A program made the translations under genes and the position numbers. A DNA stretch of 22,451 nt, from positions 1 to 22,451 of IMG/VR virus record IMGVR_UViG_3300032084_001105, one strand, 5' to 3'. This document shows positions 5,270 to 10,396 of the stretch, in pieces (the first letter of the stretch is position 1; the number at the start of each line of letters is the position of its first letter). The stretch is from a virus. Under the pieces are notes generated by a model that was given only the letters and a program-made list of their open reading frames with translations, was not told the origin of the DNA and did not search any database.

Positions 5270-5773
5270 ATGAAGGTGTGTTCTACTTGCAAAGAAAGTA
5301 AACCTAAAAGAGACTTTTATGTAAATAGGGCTAAGAAAGATGGTCGTCAGTATTTCTGTAAAAAATGTCAAAACGATTATCATAACAACAAGTGGTATAA
5401 GAAAAAAAAAGTAGAAAGAGTTCAACAGGTAAAGGAATATAAGTTACACAAAAAAAGAGTTAATTACAGAAAAGTTATTAAAGATTATTTTTCTAAAGGA
5501 TGTATTGACTGTGGGGAGATGGATATTAGAGTGTTAGAGTTTGATCACGTTAGGGGTGTTAAAAAACGATTTAAACATAGAAGAGGAGAGGGCGTGTCTT
5601 TTTTATTGATGAATGGATATAATTGGGAAACTATCAAGAAGGAAATAGATAAATGCGAAGTCAGGTGTTGTAATTGTCACAAGTTAAGAACCTACGAGCA
5701 ATTTAATTATCTGAGAGACATGAGAGATATTACAGAAGAATATTTTAATAAATTGGAACAAATTAAAAAGTAG
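5270..5773 (+). CDS. HNH endonuclease with N-terminal zinc finger, 167 aa
   Basis: Start chosen at ATG 5270, five bases after AGGAG; an in-frame GTG at 5264 overlaps that site. CxxC pairs at residues 4-7 and 30-33 form an N-terminal zinc finger, a type seen in several phage HNH proteins. A Lys/Arg-rich linker follows. The HNH core has CIDC (78-81), EFDH with Asp92-His93, and CEVRCCNCHKLRT (129-141) with His137 near the usual metal-binding position. It cuts or nicks DNA; in phages such genes are often free-standing homing endonucleases, or assist packaging. Isolation among tiny genes, away from terminase, favours the homing type (inference). The 3' end carries promoter-like copy 4. Confidence 0.85.
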   Translation: MKVCSTCKESKPKRDFYVNRAKKDGRQYFCKKCQNDYHNNKWYKKKKVERVQQVKEYKLHKKRVNYRKVIKDYFSKGCIDCGEMDIRVLEFDHVRGVKKRFKHRRGEGVSFLLMNGYNWETIKKEIDKCEVRCCNCHKLRTYEQFNYLRDMRDITEEYFNKLEQIKK

Positions 5774-5784
5774 TGCGTATAATA
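5753..5784 (+). promoter_or_regulatory. Promoter-like element, family copy 4
   Basis: TTGGAAC at 5753-5759, TTAAAAAG at 5763-5770, TGCGTATAATA at 5774-5784. It overlaps the last codons and stop of the HNH gene. The next start, ATG 5811, is 27 bases after TATAAT. With copy 3 it gives the clearest consensus: TTGGAA and TATAAT with a 19-base spacer. Confidence 0.7.
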
Positions 5785-5810
5785 CTTATAACCAATAACA
5801 AAGGAAAGCA

Positions 5811-6011
5811 ATGTACACAGCATTAAAAGAATTAATTACGTTACTTGAAAGAGACGTTGAATACGCAAAGGATGACTTTCATCAAGATCAAGGGGAGTAT
5901 TATCATCTTGGTAGAGTAGAGGGTCTAACAAAGGCTCTTAATTATGTGCTTAAAGCTCAGGCTAAGGAATTAACTGAGTTGGATAAATGGGCACAATCAT
6001 ATAACAAATAG
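5811..6011 (+). CDS. Hypothetical helical protein, 66 aa
   Basis: ATG 5811 follows AAAGGAAAGCA and lies 27 bases downstream of promoter-like copy 4. The product is a mixed-charge, probably two-helix protein (LKELITLLERDVEYAKDD, then RVEGLTKALNYVLKAQAKEL). There are no cysteines and no membrane segment. No family is recognised. A second small gene follows after 12 bases. Confidence 0.7.
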   Translation: MYTALKELITLLERDVEYAKDDFHQDQGEYYHLGRVEGLTKALNYVLKAQAKELTELDKWAQSYNK

Positions 6012-6023
6012 AAAGGATAAAAC

Positions 6024-6227
6024 ATGAACATAGAACTAGGGAAGATGCAAGATATTAGTATACACGATGTAAAAGATATGTCTTTTGACAGAGTCAGTAC
6101 ATCTACTTCAGATTACGTTAAGGATAAATACTTTACGACTATATCAATTAAAACCCACGACAATCAAACGATTGACATTACATTGTGGGCTGACGATAAG
6201 AACGTATTGCATCAAATAACTAAATAA
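6024..6227 (+). CDS. Hypothetical protein, 67 aa
   Basis: ATG 6024 follows GAAAGGATAAAAC. The product is acidic and probably all-beta (DRVSTSTSDYV, TTISIKTHDNQTIDITLW). There are no cysteines. No family is recognised. It is followed at once by the nested hairpin element at 6232-6318. Confidence 0.7.
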   Translation: MNIELGKMQDISIHDVKDMSFDRVSTSTSDYVKDKYFTTISIKTHDNQTIDITLWADDKNVLHQITK

Positions 6228-6231
6228 GTAA

Positions 6232-6318
6232 TTAAGGGCGAGGTTATGAACTGGTTTGTTATATTCCTATTCTTCCAGTTCAACCACAACTACACTCACT
6301 CCGCATCCTCGCCCTTAA
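6232..6318 (+). ncRNA. Candidate structured RNA: 12-bp perfect outer stem and 8-bp inner stem
   Basis: TTAAGGGCGAGG (6232-6243) is perfectly complementary to CCTCGCCCTTAA (6307-6318). Inside, TGAACTGG (6247-6254) is perfectly complementary to CCAGTTCA (6275-6282), with a 20-base loop. The left outer arm carries an SD-like AAGGGCGAGG just before an ATG at 6246, and the inner stem includes part of that start codon. No T-run follows, so a standard terminator is unlikely. Possible roles are translational control of the enclosed short frame, an attenuator before the nuclease gene, or a protein-binding site. The pairing is certain on paper; the role is not known. Confidence 0.55.
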
Positions 6319-6326
6319 ACTTTTAA
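6246..6326 (+). CDS. Possible 26-aa hydrophobic microprotein inside the structured element
   Basis: ATG 6246 is preceded by AAGGGCGAGGTT and runs 26 codons to TAA at 6324. The N-terminal half is hydrophobic (MNWFVIFLFFQF); the rest is polar with His, Asn and Ser. Its ribosome site and start lie in two stems, so expression would need the RNA to open. It could be a leader peptide or chance. No family is recognised. Confidence 0.35.
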   Translation: MNWFVIFLFFQFNHNYTHSASSPLNF

Positions 6327-6338
6327 AGGAAACCCCCT

Positions 6339-7064
6339 ATGAATATTGAAAAAATTTACCACGATTGGCTTAGAAAGAAGAATTCTTTACATTTTAAGAA
6401 TCGGTATCAAGGGCACGAACAATGGTTTCACGGATCTAGTGCTGGAATGTGTATGAGAAAGCATTACTTTCAACACGTTGCAGATGTACCCCCTAAAGAA
6501 ATCAATGATGATACCCTAAGATTATTTAGGTTAGGTGACTTAGTACATGGAGACATTCAAGATGCAGTTACTGAGTACGCTATTTTAAATGGAGCTCAAG
6601 TCCTTATTGAAACAGAAATAAGAATACCTGAAGTAAATGTGCGAGGTTTTTTAGATATGCTAATTATAGAAGACGGAGCATTGATCGATATTAAGACTTG
6701 CAATGCTTGGAAATGGAAAGGTTTATTTGGCCGCAATCCTGATCCTAACCCAGCCACTAATTATTATTTACAACTAGGAACTTATGGTTGGTGGTATGAA
6801 AAAGAATCTGGGAACAAATTAAAGAAATTAGCGTTACTATATTACAACAAAGATAATTCTAGGATGCGAGAGAAGGTCATTCCTGTATCTTACATAGATA
6901 AAGCAAAAGAGTATTGGCGTAATGTTAACAAGGTTTTTGAAAAAGGAAATCCACCTATAGAACTTGGAGTAGCTCCTGTATATAAGTGGGAGTGCAATGA
7001 GAAGTATTGCAACTTCTATAAGATATGTGGTGGAGGATTAAAAGAAAAAGGAGTCGATTTATGA
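6339..7064 (+). CDS. PD-(D/E)XK exonuclease, RecB/Cas4-like, with Fe-S cysteines, 241 aa
   Basis: ATG 6339 follows AAAGGAAACCCCCT. Motifs in order: Cys38 in MCMRKHYF; GDLVHGDIQ with His70; VRGFLDM with Asp106; LIDIKT with Asp117 and Lys119; and QLGTY near residue 147. The C-terminal Cys219, Cys224 and Cys230 would complete a 4Fe-4S cluster with Cys38, as in Cas4 and AddB-type nucleases. The family resects DNA ends, mostly with metal ions at the Asp/Asp/Lys site. Next to a DUF669-like ssDNA-binding candidate it probably supplies the exonuclease of a phage recombination or replication-fork repair system. It overlaps the next gene as ATGA. The fold assignment is strong; the exact substrate is inferred. 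Confidence 0.85.
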   Translation: MNIEKIYHDWLRKKNSLHFKNRYQGHEQWFHGSSAGMCMRKHYFQHVADVPPKEINDDTLRLFRLGDLVHGDIQDAVTEYAILNGAQVLIETEIRIPEVNVRGFLDMLIIEDGALIDIKTCNAWKWKGLFGRNPDPNPATNYYLQLGTYGWWYEKESGNKLKKLALLYYNKDNSRMREKVIPVSYIDKAKEYWRNVNKVFEKGNPPIELGVAPVYKWECNEKYCNFYKICGGGLKEKGVDL

Positions 7065-7468
7065 GCGACAAACAACCCAATTGGGATAAGATAACAGAGG
7101 GAAAGATTAGACACGGATTTGCCGTAGAAGCTTTCTCTAAAGGTAAATCACTAGACAGTGCTACTATGAAAGAAATAGATCGTTGGGTTTATTTTGTTGT
7201 GCACGGCTATGATGGTATTAAGAAGATAGTGAACAAAGATAAGAAGCTATCACCTGAAGAGTTTAAAGATGCTGTCATTGAGAAGTTTGATGGTGAAGTG
7301 ATTAAGCAAACAGATGATGAGTACATAGCAGAACAGATTGAAAAGAATATTGTGGGCCTAAAGAAACAGGATCAGAATAAAATAAAGTACCAACTAAAGA
7401 ATGGAACTATTACTCTTGACAATCTAGAAGCGTGTCTTAAAAAGATAGAGGTTATGCAAAACGCTTAA
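7061..7468 (+). CDS. Conserved-type protein between exonuclease and SSB candidate, 135 aa
   Basis: Start chosen at ATG 7061 (ATGA overlap, AAAAGGAGTCGATTT upstream); a longer frame from 7025 runs inside the nuclease gene. The N-terminus PNWDKITEGKIRHGFAVEAF resembles, from memory, small phage proteins encoded beside exonuclease and ssDNA-binding genes; their function is not established. The rest is helical and charged, with no cysteine until near the C-terminus. The context suggests an accessory role in the recombination module, which is inference only. Confidence 0.6.
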   Translation: MSDKQPNWDKITEGKIRHGFAVEAFSKGKSLDSATMKEIDRWVYFVVHGYDGIKKIVNKDKKLSPEEFKDAVIEKFDGEVIKQTDDEYIAEQIEKNIVGLKKQDQNKIKYQLKNGTITLDNLEACLKKIEVMQNA

Positions 7469-7469
7469 G

Positions 7470-7940
7470 ATGGATGACTTTGGAGATGCTTATTACCCTT
7501 TTGACGATGAATCAGATCGTAAGTCTTTACCTAAGGGTAGGTATACAGCTACTATTATTAATCTTGAGATCTCTAAAGATGTTAGGTTTGGTAGCTACAT
7601 TGCCGATGTATTTAAACCAGAGTACTTAATAGATGTTACAGAACACCCTGCTTATGAAGACGTTATTGTAAAGGATGATGGTATCTTTAGGTATAAAGAA
7701 GTAGAAGGTATGAAATACGAACATAAGAAAAACTGGGGATTTGCGAAGTTTATATCTATGATGAAGATAGGTAAGAGGGGTAATCAATTGCCCTTCTTAT
7801 CTTTATCTAGCATAAGAAAATCAAGAGTGCTGATCGATGTCTTTATTAAAAAGTTTTATAACGACTTAGACTCAGAAGTAAACTATCCAGTAGCTAGGGC
7901 TATTCAATTACTAGAAAAGAAACTGGATACTCCTTTCTAA
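7470..7940 (+). CDS. DUF669-like phage ssDNA-binding candidate, 156 aa
   Basis: ATG 7470 is one base after the previous stop, with only a weak ribosome site, so coupling is likely. The N-terminus is acidic (MDDFGDAYYPFDDESD), followed by LPKGRYTATIINLEIS, a start pattern typical of DUF669 phage proteins, which are thought to bind ssDNA. The final residues KKLDTPF resemble the acidic PF tail by which SSBs recruit partners, although fewer acidic residues are present. It sits between two nuclease genes. Family assignment is by pattern only. It overlaps the next gene as TAATG. Confidence 0.5.
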   Translation: MDDFGDAYYPFDDESDRKSLPKGRYTATIINLEISKDVRFGSYIADVFKPEYLIDVTEHPAYEDVIVKDDGIFRYKEVEGMKYEHKKNWGFAKFISMMKIGKRGNQLPFLSLSSIRKSRVLIDVFIKKFYNDLDSEVNYPVARAIQLLEKKLDTPF

Positions 7941-8428
7941 TGAAGTTAGATATTAACACTGAGAAAGGACAATCCTCATTGAGATATGAGAAGAAGATGA
8001 TTGACAGAATTAATCATGCGATTTGTAAAAAACACAAGAACGATTCTATGTTAATAGAGACTGACAAAAGTATGGATGCTAAGATAGATGGTATCATTGT
8101 TAAAAATAATGAAGTAGCTGGGGTCTTTGAGTCTAAGTGTAGAAATTTAAGTCTAATGGAATTAAAAAGTTTTGGATCTTGGTTAGTGACTTACGATAAA
8201 ATATCAGACGGTAAGACATTATCTACTATGTTAAGAGCTCCTTTTATTGGTTTTTTATATCTGATTAAAGACGACATTATTATGTATTGGAAAATAACTG
8301 ATAAATATGGGAACTTTTTATTTGATTATGACGTTAAAGAAACAAGGACACAAAGAACAATAAATGGTGGGAGTATTATTAGAAAGAACGCTTTCCTACC
8401 TGTTAAATATGGAAACGAATTATTATGA
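7940..8428 (+). CDS. Second PD-(D/E)XK-like nuclease, 162 aa
   Basis: ATG 7940 overlaps the previous stop (TAATG). An N-terminal helix with Glu17-Lys-Lys is followed by MDAKIDGIIVKNNEVAGVFE with Asp50, then ESK with Glu64 and Lys66, fitting the PD-(D/E)XK core (D, 13 residues, E-x-K). A Trp/Tyr-rich C-terminal half follows (IMYWKITDKYGNFLFDY). The family cleaves DNA or RNA in many settings: restriction, resolvases, or phage recombination. I cannot place it in a named subfamily. It overlaps the next gene as ATGA, so it is co-translated with the module. Confidence 0.65.
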   Translation: MKLDINTEKGQSSLRYEKKMIDRINHAICKKHKNDSMLIETDKSMDAKIDGIIVKNNEVAGVFESKCRNLSLMELKSFGSWLVTYDKISDGKTLSTMLRAPFIGFLYLIKDDIIMYWKITDKYGNFLFDYDVKETRTQRTINGGSIIRKNAFLPVKYGNELL

Positions 8429-8631
8429 GTAAAGGAATTTGCACAGCAACAATTAAGATGAATACAAAAGAAGTATTAAAGTGTATTAATGCTTTAAGTT
8501 ATTTTTCTGAAAGATATGTAAACGAAATGACTAAAGAGTCGTTAGCTGGATATAAAAAATTATTAAAAGATTATAAAGATATATATGATTCTATGATAAC
8601 AAAAGAAGATCAAGGAGTTGAAAATGTGTAG
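8425..8631 (+). CDS. Hypothetical helical protein, 68 aa
   Basis: ATG 8425 overlaps the previous stop (ATGA). The product has two Cys residues (6 and 19) without CxxC spacing and a Lys/Tyr-rich helical C-terminal half (YKKLLKDYKDIYDSM). No membrane segment is seen. No family is recognised. It overlaps the next zinc microprotein gene by 8 bases. Confidence 0.65.
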   Translation: MSKGICTATIKMNTKEVLKCINALSYFSERYVNEMTKESLAGYKKLLKDYKDIYDSMITKEDQGVENV

Positions 8632-8728
8632 ATCAGAATGTTGTGGAGCAAAATCCGATGAGGATTATAAGATTTGCTCGAAATGTCTTGAGCATTGCGA
8701 TATATGGTATGAAGAAGACGATGAATAA
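8624..8728 (+). CDS. Zinc-ribbon microprotein, 34 aa
   Basis: ATG 8624 follows AAGGAG at 8612-8617, an ideal ribosome site. The 34-residue product begins MCRSECCG and continues with CSKCLEHC at residues 18-25, giving a compact Cys-rich zinc knuckle, and ends in an acidic tail (EEDDE). It is too short for most gene callers, but the cysteine pattern, ribosome site and snug fit between neighbours make it convincing. The function is unknown. Confidence 0.65.
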   Translation: MCRSECCGAKSDEDYKICSKCLEHCDIWYEEDDE

Positions 8729-8885
8729 GAAATATTGTAGAGAGGGTATGAGAGATAAGATAGAGTATAAGTATCAATGTACGACTTGTGACTTTCATCA
8801 CGTTTCAGATAGTAAGACACTTTATATGCATTGTCCAAGATGTAGAATAAAATACGTTAAATCAAAAATGAGAATATCGATATGA
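8721..8885 (+). CDS. Rubredoxin/zinc-ribbon-like protein, 54 aa
   Basis: The start is probably ATG 8721, overlapping the previous stop; upstream in-frame ATGs (8643, 8709) lie inside the preceding gene. CTTC at residues 20-23 and CPRC at 38-41 form a standard zinc ribbon; the sequence between includes DFHHVSDSKTLYMH. The tail is basic (KYVKSKMR), which could favour nucleic-acid contact (inference). The stop overlaps the next ATG (ATGA). Confidence 0.65.
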   Translation: MNKKYCREGMRDKIEYKYQCTTCDFHHVSDSKTLYMHCPRCRIKYVKSKMRISI

Positions 8886-9217
8886 AAAATCCAAAGAATG
8901 TAAAAAGAGGTAGGCGAAATAGACAAAGGGGAGCTGAGTTACAAAGACAGTCTGTTCGTATGGCAAAGGACTTTGGCTTAGAAGCTTACAACAGAGATCG
9001 AGGTGGGGCTCAACACGAAAAGGGCGACATCGAAATAGAAGGGCGTTACTATGGATGCAAAAGAAGAACGAGTATAGCTAAATGGCTTAAGCCTGAAAAA
9101 CACGAAGATGGTGTTGTAGTTAGGGAAGATAGAGGTAAACCTTATATTGTATTAGATTATGAGTTTTTTATTAACATACTTTCAATTATGAAGGAGCTTA
9201 ATGATGACAAATCATAA
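8882..9217 (+). CDS. Resolvase/Hjc-like PD-(D/E)XK protein with altered ExK motif, 111 aa
   Basis: ATG 8882 overlaps the previous stop. The N-terminus is very basic (KRGRRNRQRGAELQRQ), with Glu19 in the usual first-helix position. RDRGGAQHEKGDI gives Asp49, and YYGCKRRTSIAKWL gives Lys60 in the position where Hjc-like resolvases carry ECK. Here the catalytic Glu is Gly58, so the protein may use another acid (Glu51 or Glu53) or be inactive. A VVREDRGKPYIVL strand follows, as in phage resolvase-like proteins. The likely role is binding or cutting branched DNA after recombination. The fold is likely; activity is open. Confidence 0.6.
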   Translation: MKNPKNVKRGRRNRQRGAELQRQSVRMAKDFGLEAYNRDRGGAQHEKGDIEIEGRYYGCKRRTSIAKWLKPEKHEDGVVVREDRGKPYIVLDYEFFINILSIMKELNDDKS

Positions 9218-9368
9218 AAAGCTAGGCTTAAGAGAAATCATAAGAGTCTATGAGAAATTAGTACTAGAAGACAAGGTTCATAAATATGGATCTGCTTTTC
9301 AAAGATTGATGAAATTAAAAAGAATTTTAAACAACAGAAAAAGATGGGTTAGTCATAAGTATAATTAA
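9204..9368 (+). CDS. Hypothetical basic protein, 54 aa
   Basis: ATG 9204 is seven bases after AAGGAG; an adjacent ATG at 9201 is too close to it. The gene overlaps the resolvase-like gene by 14 bases. The product is strongly basic and helical (EIIRVYEKLVLED, FQRLMKLKRILNNRKRW), with no cysteine and no membrane segment. No family is recognised. A small A/T-rich hairpin follows the stop. Confidence 0.55.
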   Translation: MTNHKKLGLREIIRVYEKLVLEDKVHKYGSAFQRLMKLKRILNNRKRWVSHKYN

Positions 9369-9371
9369 ATA

Positions 9372-9391
9372 ATCTGTTTAAGAAATCAGAT
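9372..9391 (+). other. Small hairpin after the recombination module
   Basis: ATCTGTTT and AAA-T-CAGAT can pair around an AAG loop with one bulged T. It lies four bases after the stop at 9368. No T-run follows, so termination would be weak at best. The rest of this 90-base gap holds the promoter candidate at 9406-9432 and the ribosome site of the gene at 9459. Confidence 0.3.
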
Positions 9392-9405
9392 GTTAAATAA
9401 ATACG

Positions 9406-9432
9406 TTGGCTCGTAAATAAAATATTTATACT
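9406..9432 (+). promoter_or_regulatory. Candidate promoter for the 70-aa acidic-tail gene
   Basis: TATACT (9427-9432) is a good -10 hexamer, and TTGGCT (9406-9411) a possible -35, but the 15-base spacer is short. It does not fit the four-copy promoter family. It is favoured by context: it lies in a 90-base gap ahead of a gene that has its own strong terminator. Confidence 0.35.
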
Positions 9433-9458
9433 AACCCATTACAAACAAGGAGATCAGA

Positions 9459-9671
9459 ATGGCTGAATACCAGCAAAAAGACCAGAGCTTTAAGCTTTGG
9501 AAAAATACCTTCAAGAATGATGGTGACAAAAAACCAGACTATACCGGAAACGGAATGTTTGACGGAACCATGAAAGACGTTGCCCTTTGGATAAACAAAG
9601 ATAAAAATGGGAAGCGTTACTTGTCAGGAACGGTTAAAGTACAAAAAGGAAAGGACGAGAGCCCTTTTTAA
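9459..9671 (+). CDS. Small protein with SSB-like acidic tail, 70 aa
   Basis: ATG 9459 follows ACAAGGAGATCAGA, one of the best ribosome sites in the window. The N-terminal part is polar and charged. The middle (GTMKDVALWINKDKNGKRYL then SGTVKVQ) looks like a small beta-sheet, and the end GKDESPF resembles the acidic PF tail of single-strand DNA-binding proteins. G+C is about 40 percent by hand count against about 27 percent in the gene before it. It stands alone between a candidate promoter and a strong hairpin terminator, which suggests separate, high expression. An ssDNA- or partner-binding role is inference; I do not recognise a named family. Confidence 0.65.
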   Translation: MAEYQQKDQSFKLWKNTFKNDGDKKPDYTGNGMFDGTMKDVALWINKDKNGKRYLSGTVKVQKGKDESPF

Positions 9672-9693
9672 GTAACTTAACGACTCCATATAA

Positions 9694-9719
9694 AATAGCG
9701 GGCCTACGGGCCCGTTATT
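9694..9719 (+). terminator. Rho-independent-type terminator with UACG tetraloop
   Basis: AATAGCGGGCC (9694-9704) pairs with GGCCCGTTATT (9709-9719), 11 pairs with one G-U, closing a C(UACG)G loop, the exceptionally stable UNCG tetraloop. The tract after it (CTTTAGAATATTTTT) is T-rich but broken. It is the only strong terminator seen, 22 bases after the stop of the acidic-tail gene. Confidence 0.8.
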
Positions 9720-9804
9720 CTTTAGAATATTTTTAATCAATACTTATATCAAAAAAATAATAATATGCCTGTAAACAGCAATATAGAAGGGTTTTTTTTT
9801 CTTA

Positions 9805-10059
9805 ATGTTTGAAATTTGTAGTCACATAGATAAGTTATGTGCTTTTTGTGGTAAATCGTATTATGATCCAGAAAAAGAGATTAATACAGAAGAAATAAAA
9901 TATTTTTGTGGTGTAGCATCTAGTTTTGATACGAGAGTTTTATCTCTACCTGAGTGTTGGTTAAAAATGAGTAAGTCGCAAAGAAGTACTTATGCTAAAA
10001 ATAAGAAAGAAGAAATGTTTAGAATTAAAATGAGGAGAAGAAATGGATATAATGGATGA
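9805..10059 (+). CDS. Cys-containing hypothetical protein, 84 aa
   Basis: ATG 9805 is the first start in this frame. AGAAGGG lies upstream but is separated from the ATG by a run of nine T and a few more bases, a longer gap than usual. CAFC at residues 12-15 with Cys5, Cys35 and Cys51 could bind zinc. The C-terminal third is very basic (KNKKEEMFRIKMRRRNG). The 85 bases before the gene, after the terminator, hold A/T-rich sequence with possible but unconvincing -10 boxes. It overlaps the next gene by 17 bases. Confidence 0.65.
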   Translation: MFEICSHIDKLCAFCGKSYYDPEKEINTEEIKYFCGVASSFDTRVLSLPECWLKMSKSQRSTYAKNKKEEMFRIKMRRRNGYNG

Positions 10060-10396
10060 GTTCCCAGATGAAGGCAGACTTAAATTAGTTTATAAATGTC
10101 CCGAGGAAGATTGTGGACATACTAGAGTAGTTGACGGATACTATCATATGATCTGCAGGTTACACGGAGATGAGAATCCTTTGATGACTTTAGATGGTAA
10201 AGACCGTAATGGGGAGAGTTTTACAAAAGAAGATTACTTACCAGAAGAACAGAGAAGAGAGATCCTTAGAATTATTATGAGTACTTTTACAAAAGAGTTA
10301 ACAGGTAATAAATATTTTAAAACCTTAGGTGACTTCTGGAAAAAGAATGGCTTTCAGGAATATGCAGATGAGTCATATAGTCATATTAAGGATTAG
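10043..10396 (+). CDS. Zinc-finger-like acidic protein, 117 aa
   Basis: ATG 10043 follows ATGAGGAGAAGAA inside the previous gene. Cys19, Cys24, His26, Cys38 and His41 (CPEEDCGH ... ICRLH) make a plausible zinc finger near the N-terminus. An acidic, helical remainder follows (FTKEDYLPEEQRREILRIIM). It is the last gene of the rightward block. Its stop (TAG, 10394-10396) overlaps the stop of the opposing late operon by three bases within a 4-base gene overlap. No family is recognised. Confidence 0.7.
   Translation: MDIMDEFPDEGRLKLVYKCPEEDCGHTRVVDGYYHMICRLHGDENPLMTLDGKDRNGESFTKEDYLPEEQRREILRIIMSTFTKELTGNKYFKTLGDFWKKNGFQEYADESYSHIKD

Noticed and set aside
6809-6842. GGGAACAAATTAAAG as a promoter copy inside the nuclease gene
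   Set aside because: The -10 position reads GTTACTAT, a poor match, and no gene start follows at the usual distance.
8309-8340. GGGAACTTTTTA resembling promoter copy 3
   Set aside because: The downstream box is GTTAAAG and displaced by one base; no gene start lies 27-34 bases on.
8610-8801. Minus-strand open frame of 63 codons
   Set aside because: It is antisense to two well-supported Cys-rich genes with good ribosome sites.
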